Assembly (NCBI GenBank): GCA_017051695.1
Contig: JAFIDK010000001.1
Span: forward strand, 124,001-188,000
DNA: 64,000 nt
Source: Algoriphagus aestuarii
GTDB taxonomy: Bacteria > Bacteroidota > Bacteroidia > Cytophagales > Cyclobacteriaceae
Direction of reading: 5' to 3'
Every line of letters begins with the position of its first letter. The first letter of the stretch is position 1. The notes under the pieces are model-generated. The model had not been told where the DNA came from, did no database searches, and saw only the letters and a program-made list of their open reading frames with translations. Position numbers and translations under genes: made by a program. Below, piece after piece: positions 53,235-62,509 of this stretch.

Positions 53235-54200
53235 TTACATTTTCGTCAAAGTAAATTCAACTGCTTGAACAATTCCGCAATTATCTTCTGTATCATCAAC
53301 AAACTTCACTTTGATAGTACTATCATCTGAAGCATCATAAGAAGCTAAATCACTGTTATCAGACTCCCAAAGAATTGGATTTCCTCCACATGCTCCTCCA
53401 GCACCTTCTTCTTCTTTTAGAACCTGTCCGCAAGCAAATTCAATTGTGAATGGTCTGGTAGAGAAACCTCCTAGATACTTCACTGTGAATCTTCTTTTTG
53501 TAGGATTGCCTGAAACAGTTGCCAAAGTAACAGTTTCTTCCACAAAACGAGTAGGGTTTCCAAAGAATGGATCCGCACCACCAGCTGTTTGCTTCAATGC
53601 ATAGCTTCCAACTGCATAGGTAGATTCAACCGGGCAAATCACACTCACAAAATACTGGAATGGAGAATCATAGAATGGAGCACCGGCAATGTTACCAGAA
53701 ACGTTTTCTCTATTGAAAGAACGTCCAAACTTATCATTCAAGATCAAGCTGAATTCGAATGTATCACCACCTTCGATATCTGCCGGAGTCAATCCCACTG
53801 CAGAAATTGCCTCAGATGCAGAAACTTCAAATGAAGTTCTAAGGAATCGAGATTCAGTATTTGATGCAAAGTCAGCAGCTGATAAAGTTTTGATCAAAAC
53901 CGGAGCAGAAGGAGTATACTCCAATCCAACACCAGGGATCAATCTTCTATGCTGAACTTTGATCTCTACAGTTTCTACTGTAGCTCCATCTTCAATATCC
54001 ACTGCTTCCAAAGTCAAAGCGAACTTTGATGCTGAAAGGTTGAAGAAATTGAATGTAGTACTTGTCCTTGTGATTGTTCTCAAGTAAGCCCCCGTATCAA
54101 ATTCAGTATACGGGATATTTGGCTCCACGAAATCTCTACATGAGCTGAGGAAAACCAAAGCACTTAAGAGAAAGCCAAAACTATATTTTAACATTTTCAT
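53235..54200 (-). CDS. Surface lipoprotein downstream of SusD
   Basis: 321 residues with lipobox LSSC (Cys about 21). The mature part is beta-rich with no motif I recognise; blocks such as VETVEIKVQHRR, FEFSLILNDKFGRSF and CPVESTYAVGSYALKQT suggest immunoglobulin-like or SusE/F-like sandwich domains, and four or more Cys residues lie in the C-terminal half (ACGQVLK, ACGGNP, NCGIVQ). It starts 19 bases after the susD stop codon on the same strand, which places it as the third gene of the uptake cluster. By position it could act as a SusE/F-type accessory binding protein on the cell surface. Confidence 0.75.
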   Translation of the reverse strand: MKMLKYSFGFLLSALVFLSSCRDFVEPNIPYTEFDTGAYLRTITRTSTTFNFFNLSASKFALTLEAVDIEDGATVETVEIKVQHRRLIPGVGLEYTPSAPVLIKTLSAADFASNTESRFLRTSFEVSASEAISAVGLTPADIEGGDTFEFSLILNDKFGRSFNRENVSGNIAGAPFYDSPFQYFVSVICPVESTYAVGSYALKQTAGGADPFFGNPTRFVEETVTLATVSGNPTKRRFTVKYLGGFSTRPFTIEFACGQVLKEEEGAGGACGGNPILWESDNSDLASYDASDDSTIKVKFVDDTEDNCGIVQAVEFTLTKM

Positions 54201-54219
54201 ATTATCTCAAATTTTTTGG

Positions 54220-55863
54220 TTAGTAAACCCAAGCATTTCCTGCAGGATTGTTATCCCAGAATACCTGTGCATCAAGTCCTGATTTCTGGCTAGCATTTGT
54301 ATTGGTAACCATGTAGTTATTAGGATACAAGAATGAACGTGGGAAAGAACCTGGGTTTTGCTCTAATCCTGGCTGCATTCTACCTGGTTCTCCAGTTCTC
54401 TTATACAAGTTGTAAGACTCAACTCCATTGCCAAATAAAGACAACCAGTACTCACGACCGATGATCCCCATCTTGTTAGAAGCATCATCATATTCCGAAG
54501 CAACATAAGCTTTGTAAGCTGCAATGTCTTCATCCAAAGTAGTTTCCTGATCTGCAAACCAAGAGTTGATCGCGCCAGCTTCTTGAGAATCCAAACCATA
54601 ATTCTTCACATAGTCCATGTGCTTTTGGATACCTGAGAGCAAATAGGTCTTAGCTGCTGCTGCATTCCCGTCAATCTCAAGAGCCGCTTCAGCCAACATA
54701 AAATCTACGTAAGCTGCAAGCATGATAGGATACAAACCTTGTCCTTGATTACCCAAAGATGGGTTATTCGTTGGAGAGGCAGAATCATCGTCGAATCTAC
54801 CACCAACTGGATATAGACCCCACATAGTTCTCTTCAAACCATCTGGTGGAACACCGTCTGGATCCAAGTGATCACGACCCCAATAACCTCTCTTGCCTGG
54901 AAGACAGTAGATAAATCCACCAGCCAGGTAGTGAGGAGGAGCAATTTGACCAATACATTCGATTTCATCCACATTGGTAGAGTTTACCAATACCTGACGA
55001 TACCAATAGAATCTTGCTCTTGGATCATCAAATCCTTTCGCTTCGGTCATATGCCACATGTAGTAAGTAGAGTGATACGTACCACCACCAGAAGTATACG
55101 AACCTACGAAGTTTCCATGTCTGGAATCAGGGTTTGCAGTAGAAGTACCGAATCTGAAGACGAAATCATCGCCAACTTTCAGCATGTTATTCTCAGCAAC
55201 CAATGCATCGATACCAGCATTCGCAGTAGACTCTTCCGTCAAGCGAAGATTAAGAAAATATCTCAATTTCAAGGTATTGACTAGACGGATCCATTTGGTA
55301 TAATTATTTGCATAATAATAATCATTTGGTGTACCTGAAGAAGGCGCGGTAAAGTGACCAGCAGCTTCATTCAATGTTGCTAAAGCCGCATCATAAATTG
55401 ATTTCCCAGTATCAACCTTCGGGTTAAACTGAGCCGGATCCAATGCTTCTGAAAAGGGCACATCACCATACACATCTACCAAATGGAACAATACCATTGC
55501 CTTGATAGTCTTCGCAATACCCAAGTGTCTTTGCAAATCCCCTTTTACAGCCAAAGGCTCTAGGAATTGGATATCTGCTAAAATATTTGAGTAAGAGTTA
55601 GTCCACCAACCATTGGTAGATTGAGGAGCATAGGCACTTTCATATTGTGCACTTCCTTGGTTTACTATTCTGGTCAAAGACATGCCAGTATTAGAGATTC
55701 CTTGATAGAAATCTTTATAATCAAGCTGAATTCTGTTAAGCAGAAAGTTTGGAGAGGCTGTTGATGCAGTTACCGCATTTGGATCATCCAGCAAATCTAA
55801 ATCGCAAGATGACGCAAATAACATGGTTGCTGCACACAACAAACTATAAATATATTTTTTCAT
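54220..55863 (-). CDS. susD: SusD/RagB-type nutrient-binding lipoprotein
   Basis: 547 residues with lipobox FASSC (Cys about 20). The SusD-like fold is seen as TPR-type helices: LDYKDFYQGISNTGM, LQRHLGIAKTIKAMVLFHLVDVYGDVPFSEAL in pieces (AMVLFHLVDVYGDVPFSEA), YTKWIRLVNTLKLRYFLNLR-type segments, and the C-terminal region with ALEIDGNAAAAKTYL. The DVYGDVPFSEAL motif is a hallmark of the SusD-like 2 group. It binds a substrate at the surface and hands it to SusC. It begins 18 bases after susC and ends 19 bases before the accessory lipoprotein. The ligand cannot be predicted, since no enzyme gene accompanies the pair. Confidence 0.96.
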   Translation of the reverse strand: MKKYIYSLLCAATMLFASSCDLDLLDDPNAVTASTASPNFLLNRIQLDYKDFYQGISNTGMSLTRIVNQGSAQYESAYAPQSTNGWWTNSYSNILADIQFLEPLAVKGDLQRHLGIAKTIKAMVLFHLVDVYGDVPFSEALDPAQFNPKVDTGKSIYDAALATLNEAAGHFTAPSSGTPNDYYYANNYTKWIRLVNTLKLRYFLNLRLTEESTANAGIDALVAENNMLKVGDDFVFRFGTSTANPDSRHGNFVGSYTSGGGTYHSTYYMWHMTEAKGFDDPRARFYWYRQVLVNSTNVDEIECIGQIAPPHYLAGGFIYCLPGKRGYWGRDHLDPDGVPPDGLKRTMWGLYPVGGRFDDDSASPTNNPSLGNQGQGLYPIMLAAYVDFMLAEAALEIDGNAAAAKTYLLSGIQKHMDYVKNYGLDSQEAGAINSWFADQETTLDEDIAAYKAYVASEYDDASNKMGIIGREYWLSLFGNGVESYNLYKRTGEPGRMQPGLEQNPGSFPRSFLYPNNYMVTNTNASQKSGLDAQVFWDNNPAGNAWVY

Positions 55864-55881
55864 TTTGTTTCAGTTTTGGGA

Positions 55882-58800
55882 TTAGAATGCAAGAGTTACA
55901 GTTCCACCAAATCTTCTAGAGCTAGGTCCAGTCACAAAGTCGAAACCTAGACCGTTACCTACTCCAGTACCCAACACGTCTACGTCATAGTTCATGTTTG
56001 GAGGGAAGTTCAATGCTTTGAACCACAAGTTACTTCCGCTAATTGCAAGAGAAGCTCTCTTAAATGGCGTCTTCGCGATCAAACTTGTAGGAAGCTCATA
56101 ACCCAAAGAAAGTTCTCTAAGACGGATCATAGAACCATCAAATACGTTTGGCTCATCCGTTCTACCCTGGTATCCAGAGAAGAAATAATCAGAAGCAGAA
56201 ATCTGGATATCGTTAGGAGTTCCATCTTCTTTCACACCTGGCATGATGAAGGTCATTTCTCTATCAGCCACAGGATCTTTAGTTACCCCTCTAGCCAATG
56301 TTGCAGTTACAGTGTTAGAGAAAACTGCTCCCTTATGTCTGTACTCCATCATCGCCATCAAAGTGAATCCTTTGAATGTAAATGTGTTAATCCATGAACC
56401 GTTCCATCTTGGGTTAGGATCACCTAAAATCTTCAAGTCTGGATCTGCTTTGTAAATACCATCAGAAAGAACGATAGGCTCTCCGGTCTGTTCGTCTCTT
56501 GCAAAGCCGATACCTTTGATTACGTTGAAAGGCTCACCAGGAATCGCGAAGTTACCTAAGGTTGTAAAACCTGCAACAACAATTTCTTCTAAACCATCAC
56601 CTAATTCCATGGTCACAGATCTGTAAAGACCCCAGTTTACTATTGAATTCCAAGTGAATCCTGATGCAGTGGAAATCGGAGTGATATTAGCCTGGAATTC
56701 GATACCTCTTGTTCTGATCTTACCCACGTTGATAGCAGTAGAAGTAAATCCTGTTGCTGGGTCAATTGGAGCCTGAGTGATCAAGTCATTGGTGTTTTTC
56801 TCATACAAGGAAAGATCAAATCTCAATTTGTTGTTAAACATGACTGCTTCCACCCCAAATTCCAATTCTTCCTGAAGTTCTGGCTTCAAGTTAGGGTTAC
56901 CCAATGCATTTGATACAGAGTGAGTCTGAGTAACTGAACCATCTCTTGAGAATGCAATCGGATTCTGAGCCAAGGTATTTCTTGTGCTATATGGGCTTGG
57001 GAAACCAGCAGAAGTACCGTAACCCAATCTCAATTTCAAATCATTGATCGTAGAAGAATTCCAGTCAAATGCTGTGCTAGGGATGAAAGATACAGAAGCT
57101 CCTGGATAAAGGATTCTTCTATTTTCTTTTTCCACTGTAGAAGTCCAGTCATTTCTAGCTGAAACGTTCAAGTACAAGAAGTTGGAATAATCAAAGGTCA
57201 AGTTGGCATAAATACCCATTCTTCTTTGCTCTTCATTGTAGTTCAAACCTCCTGGAGAGGATGATGTAAAGTTAGAGTGATTAAATAAACCAAAAGCCAA
57301 TTGATTCTGAGATTCGATACCAGTTCTGCCAAACACATCATATCTTGAGTTACCACCCAACAATGCGCTCATACCGAATTTATCAGAGAATTCTTTTTTC
57401 CAGTTCAAGATCAAATCCTGGTTCCAGATCGTATTCACGATGTTGGCAGTAGTATACATACCAGACTGAATCGCAGCACTTCCGGATCCTGCACCTTTGT
57501 TATATCTTTTTTCCTGAGTTTCAGAATACGTATCCAAACCAATTCTGTAAGTCACAGAGAAATTGTCATTGAAATCGTAGTTGATAGAAGTGGAGTTAAA
57601 GAAACGCTTCACATCAGAAGTATTCTGATAGTATTTCACTAACCACAATGGGTTCACGATGTCATTACCGCCTCTGTAGTACACGGAACTGTTGTCCACT
57701 GGATTTTCAAAAGGAAGGCCAGCCAAATCCACAGAACGCGGAGTATACAATACGTGGGCAAATGCAGAAGGAATACCTCCTGATGGACCAGAACCAAACG
57801 CTGCGTTTACAGGTGGTGATTGCAAGTCAGTGATTGCGAATGTAAATGAAGAGTTGATTGACAACTTATCAGACACTGCTGAATTCACACCCAAACCGAA
57901 GTTATATTTCTTCAATTCGTTACCTGGAGTAAAACCTTCGTCATCGGTATAACCGAAAGAGGCATTGAAACCAGTTCTATCGGCTCCACCGGAAATCTGA
58001 ACGGAAGTGTTACTTACCAAGCCAGTTCTGAAGAAAGCAGTAGAAGGATCTTCATATGCTTTGTATTCATATTGAATTGGAGTTCCACCTACTACACCAT
58101 CTACCCAGAATTCAGGGAAGGCATTTCTAACTGATGCTACAGAAGAAGATGCATAAGGGTGGTTCACTGTTCTACCTTCGTCCAATCTTGGACCAAAGTT
58201 AGAGAAGAAGAAACCTGGAGCTTGCTGGAAACCATTACCATAGGTAGTACCATAGGTTGGAAGTGAAGCTGCCTTGTTTGTAAATACTGATTGATTGATT
58301 GTTACTTCTGCGGCTTTTCTTTTAGAAGCACCTGATTTGGTAGTAATCAAGATTACACCGTTTCTACCTTGGTCTCCATAAAGTACAGTTGCAGAAAGAC
58401 CTTTCAATACAGACATGCTCTCGATGTTGTTTGGATCGATATCCAAAAAACGAGAAGAAGTAGTAGCACCACCAGTGGTAAATCCATTGGTATTGTTAGT
58501 ACTGGTGTTGAAAGGAACACCATCTACAACGAACAAAGGCTGGTTAGAACCAGTAGCAGAAGAATAACCTCTGATAACCATGTTCGTACCAGAACCTGAC
58601 ATACCGTTTGTAGAAGTGATGTTTACGCCCGGAACTTTACCTTGCAATACGCGGGCAACGTCTTGTTCAGGTCGGTTTTCAAGTTGCTCGTCACCTACCG
58701 TGGTAACTGCATAACCTAAGGCTTTTTTCTCCCTTTCGATACCGATCGCTGTTACTACCACTTCGGATAGTTGCGCTGCATCGGTTGTCAGGGTGACATT

Positions 58801-59079
58801 GATGATGGTTCTGTTACCAATCGTCTCTTCTGAGGTTTCAAGACCTACAAAAGAGAAAATCAATACGTCAGAACCGGCTGGGACATTAATGGAGTAATTA
58901 CCATCCAAGTCGGTGGTAGTACCCACTGTTGTACCCTTCACGAGGACGGTTGCACCCGGCAAACCCAGTCCGTCTTCCTCGGAAATTACCGTACCGGTAA
59001 TTACCCGTTGTTGCGCCGACACCTCATAACTGAGGGCCATGGTGAAAAGCGCAACAACAAAGAGTAAAGCTTTTCTCAT
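55882..59079 (-). CDS. susC: SusC/RagA-type TonB-linked outer-membrane transporter
   Basis: 1065 residues. A signal peptide ends with VSAQQ (about residue 23). The carboxypeptidase-regulatory-like domain (GTVISEEDGLGLPGATVLV, to FSFVGLETSEE) is followed by the SusC plug signature (LSEVVVTAIGIEREKKALGYAV, shown as EVVVTAIGIEREKKALG, and VARVLQGKVPGVNI). The long barrel ends with GGTVTLAF, an aromatic C-terminus. It forms the lidded transporter with the SusD partner to import an oligomeric nutrient across the outer membrane. No ECF sigma factor or hybrid two-component regulator is next to it. The leader before it is long (see the 59080-59655 region). Confidence 0.97.
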   Translation of the reverse strand: MRKALLFVVALFTMALSYEVSAQQRVITGTVISEEDGLGLPGATVLVKGTTVGTTTDLDGNYSINVPAGSDVLIFSFVGLETSEETIGNRTIINVTLTTDAAQLSEVVVTAIGIEREKKALGYAVTTVGDEQLENRPEQDVARVLQGKVPGVNITSTNGMSGSGTNMVIRGYSSATGSNQPLFVVDGVPFNTSTNNTNGFTTGGATTSSRFLDIDPNNIESMSVLKGLSATVLYGDQGRNGVILITTKSGASKRKAAEVTINQSVFTNKAASLPTYGTTYGNGFQQAPGFFFSNFGPRLDEGRTVNHPYASSSVASVRNAFPEFWVDGVVGGTPIQYEYKAYEDPSTAFFRTGLVSNTSVQISGGADRTGFNASFGYTDDEGFTPGNELKKYNFGLGVNSAVSDKLSINSSFTFAITDLQSPPVNAAFGSGPSGGIPSAFAHVLYTPRSVDLAGLPFENPVDNSSVYYRGGNDIVNPLWLVKYYQNTSDVKRFFNSTSINYDFNDNFSVTYRIGLDTYSETQEKRYNKGAGSGSAAIQSGMYTTANIVNTIWNQDLILNWKKEFSDKFGMSALLGGNSRYDVFGRTGIESQNQLAFGLFNHSNFTSSSPGGLNYNEEQRRMGIYANLTFDYSNFLYLNVSARNDWTSTVEKENRRILYPGASVSFIPSTAFDWNSSTINDLKLRLGYGTSAGFPSPYSTRNTLAQNPIAFSRDGSVTQTHSVSNALGNPNLKPELQEELEFGVEAVMFNNKLRFDLSLYEKNTNDLITQAPIDPATGFTSTAINVGKIRTRGIEFQANITPISTASGFTWNSIVNWGLYRSVTMELGDGLEEIVVAGFTTLGNFAIPGEPFNVIKGIGFARDEQTGEPIVLSDGIYKADPDLKILGDPNPRWNGSWINTFTFKGFTLMAMMEYRHKGAVFSNTVTATLARGVTKDPVADREMTFIMPGVKEDGTPNDIQISASDYFFSGYQGRTDEPNVFDGSMIRLRELSLGYELPTSLIAKTPFKRASLAISGSNLWFKALNFPPNMNYDVDVLGTGVGNGLGFDFVTGPSSRRFGGTVTLAF

Positions 59080-59404
59080 AAGGTATTTAGTTTAGTTGAT
59101 AAGCGTAAATAAAAATTATTTGATTTTAATTTCAAAATAGGGCCTTAGAAGAAAAAATACTTGGCATAAACCTATTTAAAATAAAAAATATACAATTCAC
59201 GATTCACCAATTGCTTTAATTCAAATTTTTTATTTTTAAATACAATTTAAAAGCAAAATACCCTATCAGCGGTTGATTATTTGTTTTAATGGCTCAAAAC
59301 AGTAATTATTTGGTTTAAATAAGCATTTTAACAAATTTTAACTGATTTCAATCGAAAATTTAACGATTACAAAACAATATTTTGTCAAAACCCAAATTCT
59401 CGAG

Positions 59405-59441
59405 TTTGAAAAAAAAATTTTTGTTTGGAAAAAAAATTTTT
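59405..59441. repeat. Tandem 18-bp A/T-tract repeat
   Basis: Two 18-bp units (59405-59422 and 59424-59441), each tttg/tttgg followed by an A-tract and a T-tract, differ at one base and are repeated at a 19-bp spacing. Such paired A/T tracts are expected to bend DNA or bind a nucleoid protein. It lies 330 bases upstream of the susC start. Confidence 0.65.
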
Positions 59442-59580
59442 CTGGAATATCAAGGCCATTTAATGGTCATTTTCAGAATTAAATTAAAATTCGTTTAATT
59501 ATTTCAAAACAATATTCTTAGAATCGAAATTAAACAAGGGATAAAAATTGAAAAAATGTCAAAACCAATTTTTAAGGGTT

Positions 59581-59610
59581 CAAAAAATCAGTATTTCTAA
59601 TGATTTTTTG
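59581..59610 (-). terminator. Candidate terminator of the bshC operon
   Basis: A perfect 10-bp AT-rich stem (caaaaaatca 59581-59590, tgattttttg 59601-59610) with a 10-base loop, 46 bases after the last gene of the operon. On the minus strand the final arm has a run of T inside it, so it could terminate, but it is weak in GC. Confidence 0.4.
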
Positions 59611-59655
59611 TAAAAAGTTTAAAAACCGGTTTAAAAAAATGATGTTTTCGCAAAA

Positions 59656-60153
59656 TTAGAACGCATATCTTAAAGTAAAGGCTATTTCATCCCACCACAG
59701 GTTTGTAAATTCCTGAAAATTGTAAGAAGGCTTCCAATCCAAACTGATAAACCAACTAGTCCGGTTGATATTATAGTCCAAGCCCACAATCGCATCGACT
59801 CCAAAGGCTGCATAATCCTCGGTGGCTTTGTAAACCCATGGTGGTTCACTTTTCCCTACTTTCCATACACCATAGTGTCCTCCCCCTCCTACATACCATT
59901 CCAATCCTTCAAATTCCCTGATATCCATATGATGCTCATAAAGTAAATTCCCAACCCAACCTTTCCATCTGGTGTACACCATCAACTCCACCGCATCATG
60001 GTCTGATATAAATCTCTTCACAGAGCCTCCGACACTCGTACCACCCCTTATCCCAACAGATGTATTATAGGCTTTTAGCTGAGCCTGGGCATCGGAGACA
60101 AAAAAGAAAAGTCCTGCAACTAGAATTCCCGTAAGCAGTAAAGATTTTTTCAT
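59656..60153 (-). CDS. Small outer-membrane beta-barrel protein
   Basis: 165 residues from the ATG at 60151-60153, chosen because it starts a clear signal peptide (charged MKKS start, hydrophobic core, ending AQAQ). An ATG 8 codons upstream at 60175-60177 would extend into the end of the neighbouring gene. The mature part has an amphipathic strand pattern with Gly-rich turns (VGIRGGTSVGGSVKRF, WYVGGGGHYGVW, VGLDYNINRTSWFISLDWKP) and a C-terminal aromatic strand FTLRYAF, typical of small OmpA/OmpX-like barrels. It probably inserts in the outer membrane; function unknown. It lies 24 bases after the 5-formyl-THF cyclo-ligase gene. Confidence 0.8.
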   Translation of the reverse strand: MKKSLLLTGILVAGLFFFVSDAQAQLKAYNTSVGIRGGTSVGGSVKRFISDHDAVELMVYTRWKGWVGNLLYEHHMDIREFEGLEWYVGGGGHYGVWKVGKSEPPWVYKATEDYAAFGVDAIVGLDYNINRTSWFISLDWKPSYNFQEFTNLWWDEIAFTLRYAF

Positions 60154-60177
60154 AAAAGAATGTAGAGATAAAACCAA

Positions 60178-60750
60178 TCAAAAAGTAAAAACTTTTTCAG
60201 TTGTAATGCAATAATCCAAAGGGATATCATGGTTTTCTGCCAAAATACTTTGGACCGGCGAAAAAAAACTTAAGCCCATTTTCAATACTTTTGGACTTAA
60301 AGAAGCCAAAAACTGATCGTAATAACCTTTCCCAAAACCGATTCTGTTTCCTTTTAAATCAAAAGCCAACATAGGAACTAAAACCAATTGGATTTCACCT
60401 GGATCTATTGCACCTACATTTAATGGAACAGGGATTCCCCAAGAATCAATGGTGTAGCTCGTACTAGGTTCAATCAAAACTGTTTCCATTTGGGACCTTT
60501 CCTCACCTAAAACAGAAGTATACACCTTAGCGCCCTTTTCAAATAAATAATCCCTGATCAAAAGCGTATTGACTTCCTTCTGATGGATTATTGGCAAAAA
60601 CACATGTACATGGAGAATGGAAGGTTTTTCTGATAACCAGTCTTTAAACAATAAAAATATTTTCGTAGAAAACTCCTGTACCTCCTCCTCAGACAAAGCT
60701 TTCCTCTTTAACCTGTATTCTTTTCGTAGTAGATTTTTATCCAAACTCAT
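60178..60750 (-). CDS. fau: 5-formyltetrahydrofolate cyclo-ligase
   Basis: 190 residues, usual length. It turns 5-formyl-THF into 5,10-methenyl-THF with ATP, in the cytoplasm. The N-terminal helix LLRKEYRLKRKALS (about 7-20) and the C-terminal signature GNRIGFGKGYYDQFL (about 133-147) are the family marks, with the Lys/Tyr pair used for ATP and substrate binding. A third block, VLVPMLAFDL, lies just before. Its start overlaps the end of bshC by 4 bases (ATGA-type overlap), so the two are translationally coupled. Confidence 0.93.
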   Translation of the reverse strand: MSLDKNLLRKEYRLKRKALSEEEVQEFSTKIFLLFKDWLSEKPSILHVHVFLPIIHQKEVNTLLIRDYLFEKGAKVYTSVLGEERSQMETVLIEPSTSYTIDSWGIPVPLNVGAIDPGEIQLVLVPMLAFDLKGNRIGFGKGYYDQFLASLSPKVLKMGLSFFSPVQSILAENHDIPLDYCITTEKVFTF

Positions 60751-62306
60751 AGATCTAAAACCATCATTCTAAAGTCCAGAGGATCAAAACAGGAGAGACA
60801 TTTTTCAATCAATTTTTCATCTTCCAGATGAAACTGCATCATATTGACCACCCGCTCCTGTGGTGAACCACCGGGATTTATGAATTCCTTTACCGCCAAA
60901 GCTCTATTGATCTGTATTTCCAGCCTTCTTTCCTCTGCCTTTCTCAACTTGCGGCTCATCTGATCAATAATTTTCAAGGACCTGACTTTCCCTGCTTCAA
61001 AAGCTGATTTCAGACTTTCTTCAAGCTCCCCTGCCTCTTCACCTTTTTTGTCGAAAATAGCTGAAATCACCTCTTTTTGTCTTGTTAACTCTATATCCAG
61101 ACTAGATTCCTGTAGAACAAATTCCTTTTTCCAGTTGGTAAAAGATTTGAAAATATCTTCATTCGCCCATCCCAATTGATTTATTTTTTTTCTGATCGGC
61201 TGAGATACCAACAAAGCGAAATTTCTAGGAAGCAAAACTGGAAAAGGAACTTGAAAATGATCAAAGATACCTTTTAGCTGCAACCAATAAATCACCTCAG
61301 CAGGCCCGCCCAGATAGGCCAAATTTGGCAGAATCATTTCTTGATAAAGAGGCCTTAGCACCACATTGGGACTAAAAAACTCCGGGTTGGAGGCAATTTG
61401 TTTCTTTAATTCAGATTTAGTGAATTTCAGGTCCGTATTGAGAACAAAGAACTCTTCGCCATGCTGCTCGATCCTTTCACGAATTCCATCTTTGAGATAA
61501 AAGAAATTGATCTCTCTCGGAAAAATCTGGCTTTTGTAACCGAGGTCTTCTAATCTTTCAGTAGTCTTTTGCGCTTCCTGAAATGGTTGATGTCCAAAAA
61601 AGTCCTGCGCTATAACCTCTTGAAACATCTCCTTTAAAGAAGGTTGCTGACCGTCGAGAATCACCAAACCTTGATCGCCAAAAAGGTGATTGACATATTT
61701 CCGGACAGCTTCAGCCAAAGTCTGGGAACTGCCATATGCCTCCTTGAAAAAATCGGGAGCAAAAGAAACAGACTTCAAAAATTCTTTAAATGATGAATCC
61801 AATTTAAAATCACCAACTGCCCCAGTCTGCTCAGAATTCCATTGGTATTTCTTCCCATCCAGCTTAAAATAATTGATCTCATCAAAATCATGATCTTCCG
61901 AAGCCATCCAATAAACCGGTACAAAATTGCTGTCTGGATAGGTTTCGGCGAGTTTCTTCGCCAGATTGATCGTAGAAACAATTTTATAGATAAAATATAG
62001 CGGTCCGGTAAATAAATTCAGCTGGTGTCCCGTGGTCACGGAAAAGGTATTTTGCTTACCCAAGCTTTCAATATTCGCAGTAACAGGATCCCCAACCTCA
62101 ATTCCTTTATACTGACTTTTTAAGGTTTCAACCAAAACATCTCTTTTAGCCTGGGAAAAACTCTTTGCCTTGATTGCATTTTTGAAGCTTTCCAAAGTAG
62201 GCTGATGTGCGTAAAAAGGTTTCAATGATTCCTTCCCTTCTATGTAATCCAAAAAAAATTCAGAAAACTGACCAGTTTTATTTAGGCTTACACAATGTTT
62301 TTTCAT
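60747..62306 (-). CDS. bshC: Bacillithiol biosynthesis cysteine-adding enzyme BshC
   Basis: 519 residues, the normal BshC length. It is thought to join cysteine to glucosaminyl-malate, the last step of bacillithiol synthesis. Features are VTTGHQLNLFTGPLYFIYK (about 93-111), FVPVYWMASEDHDFDEIN (about 131-148), LAYLGGPAEVIYWLQLKGIF (about 326-345), and the C-terminal coiled coil with Lys/Glu/Arg-rich helices (RSLKIIDQMSRKLRKAEER). The genes bshA and bshB are not in the window. It overlaps the fau gene by 4 bases, and the small barrel gene completes the operon. Confidence 0.95.
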   Translation of the reverse strand: MKKHCVSLNKTGQFSEFFLDYIEGKESLKPFYAHQPTLESFKNAIKAKSFSQAKRDVLVETLKSQYKGIEVGDPVTANIESLGKQNTFSVTTGHQLNLFTGPLYFIYKIVSTINLAKKLAETYPDSNFVPVYWMASEDHDFDEINYFKLDGKKYQWNSEQTGAVGDFKLDSSFKEFLKSVSFAPDFFKEAYGSSQTLAEAVRKYVNHLFGDQGLVILDGQQPSLKEMFQEVIAQDFFGHQPFQEAQKTTERLEDLGYKSQIFPREINFFYLKDGIRERIEQHGEEFFVLNTDLKFTKSELKKQIASNPEFFSPNVVLRPLYQEMILPNLAYLGGPAEVIYWLQLKGIFDHFQVPFPVLLPRNFALLVSQPIRKKINQLGWANEDIFKSFTNWKKEFVLQESSLDIELTRQKEVISAIFDKKGEEAGELEESLKSAFEAGKVRSLKIIDQMSRKLRKAEERRLEIQINRALAVKEFINPGGSPQERVVNMMQFHLEDEKLIEKCLSCFDPLDFRMMVLDL

Positions 62307-62509
62307 GGTTGGATAGGGTGAAGTATATTTTGGGAAGCTAACTTAGTGACTTGAACCAAAGTTCGGTTTTTTTTGTAAAAAAATTGAAAAGCTTCGACCA
62401 ACGGTAATTTCTTTGGATAATTCTAGTAGAATTTATCATTTACAACGGGCTAAGGACTTTTCAGTTTCACCCAATTTCAGGAAAAACTTAGTTTTGTTTG
62501 CCAAATAAC

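Larger units (their letters stand above)
59080..59655. other. Gene-free AT-rich region between susC and the small barrel gene
   Basis: No credible coding frame is seen. The region is strongly AT-rich with many A/T tracts and presumably holds the susC promoter on the minus strand and the end of the bshC-operon transcript. Notable parts are the tandem A/T-tract repeat at 59405-59441, the inverted repeat at 59581-59610 and a 10-bp palindrome aaaccggttt at 59623-59632. I could not place a clear -33/-7 promoter pair. Confidence 0.7.

Noticed and set aside
59581-59655. Small RNA gene in the stems downstream of the barrel gene
   Set aside because: AT-rich stems are equally explained by a terminator; no promoter or conserved structure can be shown.
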